A stretch of 64,000 nt of DNA from JAOUEA01 sp963810915 (GTDB lineage Bacteria > Actinomycetota > UBA4738 > HRBIN12), in contig CAWEPH010000003.1 in NCBI GenBank assembly GCA_963810915.1, positions 1 through 64,000 of the forward strand. Reading direction: 5' to 3'. The position numbers and the translations under genes were made by a program. How positions within the stretch are numbered: the first letter of the stretch is position 1; the number at the start of each line of letters is the position of its first letter. Below are positions 1 through 8,291 of this stretch, one piece after another. The notes beneath the pieces are model-generated. The model ran no database searches. It worked only from the letters and a program-made list of their open reading frames with translations, and was not told the DNA's origin.

Positions 1-2
1 TC

Positions 3-1325
3 AAGCAGCTCGAGGATCCCATCGACGCGAAGACCGCCGACGCGCTCGACGCGCGCCTGAGCCATGCCATCGCCGGTGGCGGGAGCGTGATGGCTGTGCG
101 GGTGTGGACGCCGGGCGGCGATCTCCGCTACTCGAGCCTCCCCAAGGACCAGTCCGCACCGATCCAGGAGACGCTCAGCGCATCCACCAAGGGCGTGGGA
201 CGGATCGCGTCGTACGTCGATGCCGAGGTGCTGACCATCTACGTGCCCCTACGCACCGGACCCGACGGCGCGCCGTTCGGCGCCGTCGAGGTGCAGGCGT
301 CCTACACGCCCGTGCTCGAGGCGGCCGCGACCCCCTGGGAAGCCGTCCGGCGCGGGTCCGTGCTCCTCGGAGCGCTGATGCTCGTGTTCATCGTGATCGG
401 CTCGTTCGCGGCGCTCCCCGCGCGCCGCGCGGCCAAGGAGGGCGCAGGGTTCGTGGGCACGCGCGATCCGAACGGCGTCCCGACGCTCTCGGTCGAGGAG
501 TTCCAGCGGATGCAGGAGGAGCTGGGGGAGTCGGAGGCCGCGCAGCGGGCGCTCGAGGGTGAGCTCGAACGCGTCAACGCGCGGCTGACGGCCGACAACG
601 AGCGTGCCACGATGCGCGTCACCCAGCTGCAGGATGAGCTCGGCCGGGTCCAGACCAAGCTTCAGGAGGCGCAGGTGGCCGCGACCGCCCGCCAGGCGCC
701 GACCGCCGACGACGAGGAGCTCGCGGGGTGGAAGACGCGGGCGGAGGCCTCGGAGAAGAAGGCCGTCGAGGCAGAGCACCGCGCCCAGATGGCCGAGATG
801 CGCATCGGCGAGCTCACGACCCAGGTCCGCTCGCTCGAGGAGCAGCTGGAACACGCGACCTCGCGCGAGCTGGGCACCGAGCAGACCGGCGTCGACCCGG
901 AGACCGTCGCACGTCTGGAAGCCGAGCAGGCAGACCTGCGCGCCGAGAAGGCGCAGTTGGAATCGGAGAAGACGCAGCTGGAGGTGGAGAAGGCCCGCAT
1001 CGAGACCCAGGCCGGGCAGCTGGCCTCCGAGCACGCCCGTCAGAGCGACGAGCTGCAGTTCGCCCTCGAACGCGCCCGCGAGGCCGAGGATCTGGCCGCA
1101 TCGCTGAACGACCAGCTCCTCGCGGCCTCCCAGCGGCCCGCGGCGCCCGCCGAGGCTCCGGCCGCTGGACCTGCGGACCCCAACGCGCATCTCGACGCCG
1201 TGGTGGCCTCGGCCCAGGCGAGCGCCGAGAACGACGACGACGCGGGCAGCCTTCGCTCGCGCCTGGCCAGGGCCGCCGATCGCAAGCGTCGGCCGGTCAA
1301 GGACGAGTCGGAGTGGCCGGACTGA
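3..1325 (+). CDS. Membrane-anchored coiled-coil protein, 5' partial
   Basis: The frame is open to the left edge, so the true start lies outside the window; the GTG at 87 is only the first in-frame start seen. The visible N-terminal part (about 120 residues) looks like the extracytoplasmic sensor-like domain of a two-pass membrane protein. It is followed by one membrane helix (LLGALMLVFIVIGSFAAL) and then about 240 residues of highly charged Glu/Arg/Ala heptad-type coiled coil. The tail is acidic and basic with no recognisable kinase or cyclase domain. It ends one base before the convergent exonuclease gene. Function unknown; the shape suggests an envelope-associated scaffold or a degenerate sensor. 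Confidence 0.75.
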   Translation, partial: KQLEDPIDAKTADALDARLSHAIAGGGSVMAVRVWTPGGDLRYSSLPKDQSAPIQETLSASTKGVGRIASYVDAEVLTIYVPLRTGPDGAPFGAVEVQASYTPVLEAAATPWEAVRRGSVLLGALMLVFIVIGSFAALPARRAAKEGAGFVGTRDPNGVPTLSVEEFQRMQEELGESEAAQRALEGELERVNARLTADNERATMRVTQLQDELGRVQTKLQEAQVAATARQAPTADDEELAGWKTRAEASEKKAVEAEHRAQMAEMRIGELTTQVRSLEEQLEHATSRELGTEQTGVDPETVARLEAEQADLRAEKAQLESEKTQLEVEKARIETQAGQLASEHARQSDELQFALERAREAEDLAASLNDQLLAASQRPAAPAEAPAAGPADPNAHLDAVVASAQASAENDDDAGSLRSRLARAADRKRRPVKDESEWPD

Positions 1326-1326
1326 C

Positions 1327-2247
1327 TCAGGCGGTGCCCGTGCTGTCGAGCGCGGCGAGGAGTCGGGTCACGGGACCGCGCAGCCCGTGGCGGTCCGCCA
1401 TCGCCTTGGCCGCGGCATCGTCGCGGGTGCCCGACCAGACGGCGAGCGGGGCGTCCGCGTTCACGGGAACGAGCTCACGCATCACGGCGAGGTAGCCGGC
1501 CGCGTCGCGCATCCGCGCCCGCAGCGCGGGCTTCCCCTTGAGGGGACCGGGGGACGGAAGCCCGTCGGAGGCGGCGTCGGCCAGTATCGCGTCGAGCGAC
1601 GGGTAGGCCTGGACGAGCGCCCGAGCCGTCTTCTCACCCACCCCGGGCACCCCCGGCAGCTCGTCGGAGGGGTCGCCGCGGAGGATCGCGAACTCCGCGT
1701 AGCGAACCGCGGGCACCCCGTACTTCTCCAGCACCGCGGCCTCGTCGAACTCGTGCAGCTCACTCACCCCACGCACCGTGAACAGGAGGCGCACGGGCGG
1801 CGGCGCGTCGCGCACGAGCTGCAGCAGGTCGCGGTCGCCGCTCACCATCTCGAGAAGGTCGCCGGCGTCGGCCTTGCGCACCAGCCCGCTGATCGCGTCC
1901 TCGGCTTCCCAATCGGGGCTGTGGGCCTGGGGCATGCCGGTGAGGTTCAGCACGTCGCGCAGCAGCGCGAACTGCACGGTGAGCTCCTCGGGCTCCGGGG
2001 GTCGGTTCGCCTTGTAGGCGGGGTATAGATCGGTGCGCGCGGTGGGTCGCCAGTCGTGGTCGTAGACGTGCACCGCGTCCGTGGGATGGCGCGAGACGAG
2101 GAGCCGCGTGACCATGTCGAGGTAGCCGTGGACCGCCCCCACACGCCGGCCGTCGGGGGCACGCACCGAATCCGGCATCGCGAAGTGCGCCCGGTAGATC
2201 AGGCTCGACACGTCCAAGAGCAAGCGATGGCGACCTTTCATGTTCAT
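1327..2247 (-). CDS. 5'-3' exonuclease (PolI N-terminal-like / FEN fold)
   Basis: A 306-residue stand-alone protein of the 5'-3' exonuclease family related to the N-terminal domain of DNA polymerase I. Residues near the start (LLLDVSSLIYRAHFA), an acidic metal-site region (DWEAEDAISGLV, then SGDRDLLQLV) and the helix-hairpin-helix segment LPGVPGVGEKTARALV follow the family order. It would remove RNA primers or flap strands. Two candidate ATGs lie two codons apart (2247 and 2241) and neither has a clear Shine-Dalgarno. It is transcribed away from ridA and converges on the coiled-coil gene with one base between stops. Confidence 0.88.
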   Translation of the reverse strand: MNMKGRHRLLLDVSSLIYRAHFAMPDSVRAPDGRRVGAVHGYLDMVTRLLVSRHPTDAVHVYDHDWRPTARTDLYPAYKANRPPEPEELTVQFALLRDVLNLTGMPQAHSPDWEAEDAISGLVRKADAGDLLEMVSGDRDLLQLVRDAPPPVRLLFTVRGVSELHEFDEAAVLEKYGVPAVRYAEFAILRGDPSDELPGVPGVGEKTARALVQAYPSLDAILADAASDGLPSPGPLKGKPALRARMRDAAGYLAVMRELVPVNADAPLAVWSGTRDDAAAKAMADRHGLRGPVTRLLAALDSTGTA

Positions 2248-2291
2248 CTCAGGTGCTCACGTCCCACGCACTCGGACGACCCTTGATCGAG

Positions 2292-2705
2292 TCATCCTCC
2301 ACCCGCGCGTGCGTTCTTGGGTATGAGTGCCGTGACGGAGATCTCGACGACCGCATCGGGCGAGTAGAGCTGCGTCACGCCGACCGCGGTCCAAGCAGGA
2401 AATGGCTCCCTGGTGACGAATTCACGGTGGATCTCCGTCATCAGATCGATGTCCCGGCGGAAGTCCACGTGGTAGGTCGTCATCGAGACGACGTCGTTCC
2501 AGCTCGCACCCGCCGCACTGAGAACCTCGCCGACCTCTTCGTAGGCCTTCCGCATCTGATCCCGGGGCGAGTCGGCGGACGAGCCGGTGCATCCGGCGAC
2601 GAACAACAGGTCATCAACTTGGACGGCTGGAGAGAGGCGAGTTCTCCGATACCAATCGAGGTCAGCTCCCCAAGCGGAGGGTTCGACCGCCTTGCGTTCG
2701 CTCAT
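2292..2705 (-). CDS. RidA/YjgF family protein
   Basis: A 137-residue protein with the YjgF/RidA pattern: a hydrophobic strand VDDLLFVAGCTGSSADSP, a helix MRKAYEEVGEVLSAAGASWN, then the strand VVSMTTYHVDF and the C-terminal VTQLYSPDAVVEISVTA. Family members deaminate reactive enamine or imine intermediates; several subfamilies lack the catalytic Arg, so activity is not certain. The start was set at 2705 because AAGAGG lies nine bases upstream; an ATG at 2714 would touch that motif. The frame stays open further upstream, but that extension has no family similarity and overlaps the divergent methyltransferase. Confidence 0.85.
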   Translation of the reverse strand: MSERKAVEPSAWGADLDWYRRTRLSPAVQVDDLLFVAGCTGSSADSPRDQMRKAYEEVGEVLSAAGASWNDVVSMTTYHVDFRRDIDLMTEIHREFVTREPFPAWTAVGVTQLYSPDAVVEISVTALIPKNARAGGG

Positions 2706-2897
2706 CGGCAACATCCTCTTGGACGATCGGAAGGGGAGCAACTTGAGGAGACCGGTGAACGGACCCAGGGGCTCGGTAGATGTTGGACACCTCGCGACGT
2801 CGAGGAGCAGCGTGTGGCTCACGCGTGGAAGCGTAGCGGGGACGGTCGTCATCGGCGCCGTGCGACGCGAACGGCTGGGGGTATCTACGCTGTGCGC

Positions 2898-3596
2898 ATG
2901 CAAGACGCATTCGGCCGGATGCTGCTCGATGCGTTCGAGGATGGGCAGGCCGCGCACGAGATCATCGAACGTGACGACGGGTTCGTCGCCGTCGCCACGA
3001 TCGACTACTTCGCGCCGGTGCGCCGGTGGTGGGCCGTGGAGCGACGCGCGCTCCGGTTCGTCCGCGGGCGGGTCCTCGACGTCGGCTGTGGGGCGGGTCG
3101 CGTCGCGTTGGAGCTCGCGGCACGCGGCCATGACGTCGTCGCGATCGACCCGTCACCCGGCGCCATCGAGGTCGCACGTCGGCGCGGCGCCCGTAACGTT
3201 CGACGCATGCGATTCGAGGACGTCGACGCGTCCCTCGGACCGTTCGGCACGATCGTGCTGTTCGGAAACAACCTTGGACTCTTCGAGGCGCGCAGGAACG
3301 CGCGGCGACTCCTGATGCGCCTGCGACCCCTCGCGGGGCGGATCGTCGCTACGAGCACGGATCCCTACACCACCGACGATCCCGTCCATCTCGCGTACCA
3401 GGAGCGCAATCGTCGACGCCACCGCATGGCGGGGCAGCTCCGACTCCGCGTTCGCTACCGCGACATGATCGACCCATGGTTCGACTACCTGCTCGTTTCG
3501 CCGGCCGAGTTGGAGGAGCTGGTCGACGGCACCGGCTGGCAGATCGAGCGGTTCATCCGGGATGGAAGCCCCTGCTACGTCGCGATCATCACGTGA
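2898..3596 (+). CDS. Class I SAM-dependent methyltransferase
   Basis: A 232-residue protein with a SAM-binding Rossmann domain: motif I VLDVGCGAGRVALELA near residue 60, the acidic end of strand 2 in VVAIDPSP, and a motif IV-like segment in the FGTIVLFGNNLGLF region. Substrate unknown. An in-frame open stretch continues far upstream, but similarity begins only here. TACGCT ends exactly six bases before the ATG at 2898, which fits a leaderless transcript and supports this start; a GTG two codons earlier is the alternative. Confidence 0.8.
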   Translation: MQDAFGRMLLDAFEDGQAAHEIIERDDGFVAVATIDYFAPVRRWWAVERRALRFVRGRVLDVGCGAGRVALELAARGHDVVAIDPSPGAIEVARRRGARNVRRMRFEDVDASLGPFGTIVLFGNNLGLFEARRNARRLLMRLRPLAGRIVATSTDPYTTDDPVHLAYQERNRRRHRMAGQLRLRVRYRDMIDPWFDYLLVSPAELEELVDGTGWQIERFIRDGSPCYVAIIT

Positions 3597-3650
3597 GTGC
3601 GTCGGCACATGCCCGACAGACCGACTCGTCGAACGGGAGCGACGTTCCCA

Positions 3651-4045
3651 CTACGCTTCGAGTACGTGCTTCAACCGCGTGAGGTCGGCCTGAACGAGGC
3701 CGGCGTCGCGCTCGAAATCCTGATCGCTCATGTCCGGGAGCCGGCGGAGGCTGAAGACCACTTCAGAGCCGTCACCGTTGGGGACGACCCGCATCGGGTT
3801 GTGATGACGTCGCCTGACGGCAGCGTCACTTCGTGGTCGAGGACGCCGTACGGGTTGCGCTCCACGAACGCGAAGCCGACCTTCCCCGACGGAGAATCGA
3901 CGAACCACCGTCCGTCGAGGTTCTCCACGGAGCTCCCGAGTCCGGGCGCCCATTCGGGAAGGTGCACCGGATCCGAGGCGTATTCGTACACTTCGGCTGC
4001 GCCCCGGGTGATCCACTTGCCGATGTGCCTGGTTTCCGAAGGCAT
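3651..4045 (-). CDS. SRPBCC (START-like) family protein, one frameshift
   Basis: Two overlapping frames together make one protein of about 131 residues. The first part (from 4045) reads GKWITRGAAEVYEYASDPVH and VERNPYGVLDHEVTLPSGDV, typical of polyketide-cyclase/SRPBCC ligand-binding folds. The second part continues as NPMRVVPNGDGSEVVFSL with the C-terminal helix DFERDAGLVQADLTRLKHVL. The join needs one added base near 3800-3804, so one base is missing there. The total length after repair is a whole number of codons and fits the family. Either a sequencing deletion or a young pseudogene. Confidence 0.7.
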
Positions 4046-4133
4046 GCCGCGATCATGTCAGGGCCTGCGGCTTCGCTTTCCGCCGACTGGGCTTCCGCTT
4101 GGGCCGGGGCACGCCTGCGCTAGGGTCTGATGC

Positions 4134-4871
4134 GTGAGCGACGACGGGTACTTCGGCGAGCGCGTCGCCGCGCGCTACGACGAGGTGGACGCGGAGCACT
4201 CTGGCCCGGCAGCCGTGGATCCGGTCGTCGATTTCCTCATGGAACATGCGGGGAACGGACGTGCGCTCGAACTCGGGATCGGGACCGGGCGGATCGCGCT
4301 GCCGCTCGCGCGACGAGGGGTTCGGGTGTACGGGATCGAGCTCTCGACGGCCATGGTCGCCCGGCTGCGCGCGAAACCGGGCGGCGACGACGTCGGCATC
4401 ACGATCGGGGACTTCGCGACGGCCACGGTGGACGGGTCGTTCTCGCTCGCCTACCTCGTCTACAACACGATCATGAACCTGACCACGCAGGAGGCGCAGG
4501 TCGCGTGCTTCCGGAACGTGGCGGCGCATCTCGATCCGGGCGGACGATTCGTGATCGAGGTCATGGTCCCGGAGCTCCGGCGGCTCCCGCCCGGGGAGAC
4601 CTTCCACGTCTTCACCGGCCACGAGGACCACTGGGGGATCGACGAGTACGACGCCGCGAACCAGGGTCTCGTCTCCCATCACCTGGAGGCCGTGGACGGC
4701 TCGTTCGAGCGCGTCTCGATGCCGTTCCGCTACGTGTGGCCCGCGGAGCTCGACCTGATGGCGCAGCTCGCCGGGATGACGCTACGCGAGCGTTGGAGCG
4801 GGTGGAACCGTGAGCCGTTCACGAGCGATAGCCGGCAGCACGTGTCGGTATGGGAGTTGTCCGCGGGCTGA
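4134..4871 (+). CDS. Class I SAM-dependent methyltransferase
   Basis: A 245-residue methyltransferase with a complete Rossmann core: ALELGIGTGRIALPLARRG as motif I, VYGIELSTAMV with the ribose-binding Glu, ITIGDFATATVDG as motif II, and LDPGGRFVIEVMVP as the post-I region. The C-terminal half (about 80 residues) is a beta-rich substrate cap. Substrate unknown; the sequence resembles small-molecule methyltransferases rather than rRNA enzymes. The GTG start is preceded by TAGGGT ending seven bases upstream, with no Shine-Dalgarno, so the message is probably leaderless. Confidence 0.83.
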   Translation: MSDDGYFGERVAARYDEVDAEHSGPAAVDPVVDFLMEHAGNGRALELGIGTGRIALPLARRGVRVYGIELSTAMVARLRAKPGGDDVGITIGDFATATVDGSFSLAYLVYNTIMNLTTQEAQVACFRNVAAHLDPGGRFVIEVMVPELRRLPPGETFHVFTGHEDHWGIDEYDAANQGLVSHHLEAVDGSFERVSMPFRYVWPAELDLMAQLAGMTLRERWSGWNREPFTSDSRQHVSVWELSAG

Positions 4872-4875
4872 ATGC

Positions 4876-5775
4876 TCAGATCCCCGCGATCGAGCCGACG
4901 TCGGCGCGCGGGCCGAACTTCGGCGCGGTGCGCCCGCCGGCCTCGATCAGGTGCTGCACGCGTCCGCGCTGGCCCCGGTATGGTTCCAGGAGCTCGAGCA
5001 TCCGTTCGTCCGTGCCGCGGGGCTCGCCCGCCATCGTCCAGGCCACCAGGTCGGGGAGGTGGAAGTCGCCCACGCTCACGGCATCGGGGTCACCCAGCGC
5101 CAGCCGCGCCGTCTCCGCAGCCGTCCAGGGACCGATGCCGCGGAAGTCCTGCAGGCGCGTGATCGCCTCGCTCGCAGGGAGCTCCGTGAACCTCTCCAAC
5201 CGATCCGCGCGCGCACACACGGCCCGCGCCACGTCTGCGCGGGTCCGTTCGACCCCGAACCGGTGGAAGGCGAAGTAGGGGAGCGCCGCCACGCGGTCGG
5301 GATCGGGCGGGAGCCAGAGCTCGCCGGGCCCGGGTGCAGGCTCCGAGGTCGCGCGCACCAACCCCCGCCACGCACGGCGCGCCTCGAGGCCCGTGACCTT
5401 CTGCTCGAGGATCGCCGCGATCAGCGTCGGCATCACCGCGTGCGTCTTGGTGAGGCGCACGCCGCGATGACGACGCCAGAGCTCGCCGATCACCTCGTCG
5501 TGAGGCGTGAACCCCTCGCCGGTGTCGTTCGCGCCGATCAGGTCGGGCGCGAGGGAGAGGGCGACGTCGGCGCCCGGGCCCCACGCCTCGGCGTCGACCC
5601 GCTCGCCGTCCGCGCGGAGCCACAACGTGGCCGGTCCGGCGGAGGTGCGCATCGTGCGCGCCGCCTCGGGCCCGCGGACGCGCGTGGTCGGATCGCCTGT
5701 CCCTCGGCGCAGAGGGAACAGGGTGCGGGCCACGTCGACCGGCCCGCCCCGCGACGTGAACGTCCGGGTCGGCAC
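4876..5775 (-). CDS. AlkA-like DNA glycosylase (HhH-GPD family)
   Basis: A 299-residue protein with an N-terminal AlkA-like beta domain and a C-terminal helix-hairpin-helix GPD domain: LIAAILEQKVTGLEARRAW, then LQDFRGIGPWTAAETARLAL as the hairpin, followed by VSVGDFHLPDLVAW, in which the Asp fits the catalytic position. It should excise alkylated bases such as 3-methyladenine. The GTG start at 5775 has TACCCT six bases upstream and no ribosome site, so it is probably leaderless. It is divergent from rlmN, with only 23 bases between the starts. Confidence 0.85.
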   Translation of the reverse strand: MPTRTFTSRGGPVDVARTLFPLRRGTGDPTTRVRGPEAARTMRTSAGPATLWLRADGERVDAEAWGPGADVALSLAPDLIGANDTGEGFTPHDEVIGELWRRHRGVRLTKTHAVMPTLIAAILEQKVTGLEARRAWRGLVRATSEPAPGPGELWLPPDPDRVAALPYFAFHRFGVERTRADVARAVCARADRLERFTELPASEAITRLQDFRGIGPWTAAETARLALGDPDAVSVGDFHLPDLVAWTMAGEPRGTDERMLELLEPYRGQRGRVQHLIEAGGRTAPKFGPRADVGSIAGI

Positions 5776-5798
5776 GCGCCCAGGGTACGCTCAGCGAG
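5776..5798. promoter_or_regulatory. Overlapping divergent -10 elements for AlkA-like gene and rlmN
   Basis: The whole intergenic space is 23 bases. It contains AGGGTACGCT (5782-5791). Read rightward this gives TACGCT seven bases before the rlmN GTG. Read leftward it gives TACCCT six bases before the glycosylase GTG. The two hexamers share the central TA dinucleotide, which is its own complement. Any -35 contact for each gene would have to lie inside the opposite coding region. Confidence 0.6.
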
Positions 5799-6860
5799 GT
5801 GAGCACCGCCTACGACCTGTCCCTCGACGACCTCACCCAGCGTATGGAGGCGTGGGGCGAGCCGGCGTTCCGCGCGAAGCAGGTCTACACGCAGTTGTGG
5901 AAGCGCGCGGCCGCCTACGACGAGATGTCGGACGTCGCCCCTGCGCTGCGCGATCGCCTCGCCCGCGAGGTGCCGCTCGGTGTCGAGCAGCTCGACGAGC
6001 GCTCGGCGGACGACGGCGCCACGCGCAAGGCGTTGCTCAAGCTCGGTCGGAAAGGCCACATCGTCGAGGTCGTCCTGATGGGGTACCGGGATCGCGTCAC
6101 CGTGTGCATCTCCTCGCAGGTCGGGTGCGCGATGGATTGCGGCTTCTGCGCCACCGGGCAGATGGGTCTGATGGCCAACCTGAGCGCGGGCGAGATCGCG
6201 GCCCAGGTCGTGTGGGCGCGGCGCGAGGCCGCTCGGCTGCCCGAGACCACGCCGCAACGGCTCACCAACGTCGTCTTCATGGGGATGGGGGAGCCGCTCG
6301 CGAACTACGCACGGGTGCGCGACGCGATCGCCAGGCTCAACGATCCCCACGGCATGCGGCTGGGGGCCCGGCACCTCACCGTCTCGACCGTCGGGCTGAT
6401 CCCGGGGATCCGTCGGCTCGCGGCCGATCATCCGCAGGTGGGGCTCGCGGTGAGCCTCCATGCCGCGAGCGACGAGCTCCGCGACCAGCTCTTGCCGATC
6501 AACCGGCGCTACCCGCTCGCGGACCTCGAGGCGGCCGTCGCGGCATGGCGTGCGGCCACCCATCGTCGTCCGTCGATCGAGTGGGCGATGATCGAGGACA
6601 CGAACGACTCCGACGCGCAGGCCGCGCTCCTCGCGCCGATCGCCCGGCGGCTGGGAGCCCACGTGAACCTGATCCCGCTCAATCCCACCCCCGGCTGGCC
6701 CACCCGGCCGAGCCCACCGGGGCGGATCCGCGGGTTCGTGCGCGTGCTCGAGGCGGCCGGCGTGAACGTCACCGTCCGCGACACGCGGGGCAGCGACATC
6801 GATGCGGCGTGCGGCCAGCTCCGCTGGGAGTACGACCGCAAGGGCGCGCTCAGGGCCTGA
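5799..6860 (+). CDS. rlmN: 23S rRNA (adenine-2503-C2)-methyltransferase RlmN
   Basis: A 353-residue radical-SAM methyltransferase. The cluster motif is in GCAMDCGFCATGQMGLM, giving the C-x3-C-x2-C set. An N-terminal RlmN accessory domain with LSLDDLTQRMEAWGEPAFRA precedes it, then NVVFMGMGEPLANY as the SAM-binding segment and RHLTVSTVGLIPGI. The family also methylates A37 of some tRNAs. The catalytic Cys is expected near the C-terminus, in the TVRDTRGSDIDAACGQL region. GTG start, leaderless by the -10 position. Length is usual for the family. Confidence 0.95.
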   Translation: MSTAYDLSLDDLTQRMEAWGEPAFRAKQVYTQLWKRAAAYDEMSDVAPALRDRLAREVPLGVEQLDERSADDGATRKALLKLGRKGHIVEVVLMGYRDRVTVCISSQVGCAMDCGFCATGQMGLMANLSAGEIAAQVVWARREAARLPETTPQRLTNVVFMGMGEPLANYARVRDAIARLNDPHGMRLGARHLTVSTVGLIPGIRRLAADHPQVGLAVSLHAASDELRDQLLPINRRYPLADLEAAVAAWRAATHRRPSIEWAMIEDTNDSDAQAALLAPIARRLGAHVNLIPLNPTPGWPTRPSPPGRIRGFVRVLEAAGVNVTVRDTRGSDIDAACGQLRWEYDRKGALRA

Positions 6861-7029
6861 GCGAGAGGGATCGAAGGGTCGGGAGCCGGCGCCGCAGGAG
6901 ACCCGAAGAAGGCGACACCATCGCGGCCGCCTTCGCAGCCGACACGGTCTCGGATCCCTCCGGGGGGTCCCTCCGCGGCGCCGATCTCACCGGTGAGAGG
7001 TATCGGTGCGACCGGGAGAGAACTGAACG

Positions 7030-7359
7030 TCAGCGATCGCCGCGGCGCTTCGGGTCCATGGAGCGCCCGATGAGCCCGACCCCGACCGCGATGAGGACCA
7101 CCAACAGCGTCACGAGCCCCGCGACCCCCACGACGATCACGGTCGGGTTCACGTCGTCGGGCGCGGAGCCGATCCACTTCACGATGGCGTAGATGCAGAC
7201 CAGCGTCCAGATCCCGAACGCGACCAGCGCCGGGAGCAGGGCGTACGCGACGACGTTGATGAGCCCGATGCCCAGGCCGAGGCCGCCGCTCTGCAGGCTG
7301 GTCTCGGTCTCGCGGATCGGCTCGGATCCGGGGTCGCGGGCGGGTCGGCTCTCGTCCAT
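7030..7359 (-). CDS. Small membrane protein, unknown
   Basis: A 109-residue protein: a short polar N-terminus, a hydrophobic segment INVVAYALLPALVAFGIW running into VCIYAIVKWIG, and a second strongly hydrophobic segment VIVVGVAGLVTLLVVLIAVG before a basic tail. No named family recognised. The start at 7359 was chosen because TACTGT ends six bases upstream, the leaderless pattern used across this window; an upstream in-frame GTG-type extension would cross that promoter. The 170 bases between it and rlmN hold no other gene I can support. Confidence 0.65.
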   Translation of the reverse strand: MDESRPARDPGSEPIRETETSLQSGGLGLGIGLINVVAYALLPALVAFGIWTLVCIYAIVKWIGSAPDDVNPTVIVVGVAGLVTLLVVLIAVGVGLIGRSMDPKRRGDR

Positions 7360-7418
7360 GTGAGGACAGTATCCATCAAGGCGCGCGGCGGCCGCCACCG
7401 GCCGGTAGCCTGCCCGCC

Positions 7419-8204
7419 ATGACGGAGGCGATCGCGCTCGAGGACGCGGAGGTGCGCGTGGCGGGTACGGGAACGATCCTCGGGCCGGTCACGATGCACG
7501 TGCGCACCGGCGAGCGATGGGTCCTGCTCGGGCCGAACGGCAGCGGCAAGACCACCCTCTTGTCCGTCGCGGGCGCCTGGCGGCAGCCGTCGTCCGGACG
7601 CGCGCGCGTGCTCGGCGCGGCGCTGGGGCGCTCCGACGTCCGCGCGATTCGTGCGCGGATCGGGCACGTCGGCCACACGGTGAACGAGCGGCTCCGGACG
7701 GGACTGCGCGTGCGCGACGTGGTGCTCACGGGCCGGTCGTCCACGCTCGAGACGTGGTTCCAGGCCTACGGTCCCGAGGACATCGCCGAGGCCGATGCCC
7801 GCCTCGCGCAGGCGGGTTGCCAGGAGCTGGCCGACCGCCCGCTCTCGACGTGCAGCCAGGGGGAGCGCGCTCGCGTCCTGCTCGCGCGCGCCCTGTTCGG
7901 ACACCGCTCGCTGTTGTTGTTCGACGAGCCGGCTGCCGGGCTGGACCTCGTGGCGCGCGAACAGGTCGTGGCGGCGATGGACGCGACGGCGGGCGAGGAC
8001 GGCTCGACGAGCGTGCTCGCGACGCACCACCTGGAGGAGATCCCGACGTCCACCACCCACGCCGCGCTCTTGCGCTCCGGACGGATCGTGTCCCAGGGCA
8101 ACGTGGAGGACGTCCTGAGCGGCGGGTCGCTCAGTGAGACCTTCGGCATCGCGGTCGAGGTGGAGCGTCGAGGAGGACGCTGGAGCGCGTTCGCGGCGCG
8201 CTGA
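7419..8204 (+). CDS. ABC transporter ATP-binding protein
   Basis: A 261-residue ABC ATPase. Walker A is LLGPNGSGKTTLLSV. The signature region is LSTCSQGERARVLLARAL, a divergent C-loop with SQGE where LSGGQ is usual. Walker B is SLLLFDEPAAGLDL, and the H-loop is LATHHLEEI. The combination resembles the stand-alone YlmA/ModF-like subgroup. No permease or binding protein is adjacent, so the transported substrate, if any, cannot be given. TAGCCT ends seven bases before the ATG, supporting this start and a leaderless message. Confidence 0.85.
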   Translation: MTEAIALEDAEVRVAGTGTILGPVTMHVRTGERWVLLGPNGSGKTTLLSVAGAWRQPSSGRARVLGAALGRSDVRAIRARIGHVGHTVNERLRTGLRVRDVVLTGRSSTLETWFQAYGPEDIAEADARLAQAGCQELADRPLSTCSQGERARVLLARALFGHRSLLLFDEPAAGLDLVAREQVVAAMDATAGEDGSTSVLATHHLEEIPTSTTHAALLRSGRIVSQGNVEDVLSGGSLSETFGIAVEVERRGGRWSAFAAR

Positions 8205-8291
8205 CGACCGGACGCCGGCGGCCGGGATCCGCAGGTCGGCGGCGTCTTCCGACCCCCGCCGCGCGCCAACGTGGTGATACGGTCGGCTGCT

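Noticed and set aside
2253..2897. N-terminal extension of the methyltransferase frame
   Set aside because: The stretch is antisense to the RidA gene, has no family similarity, and a leaderless promoter sits right before the ATG at 2898.
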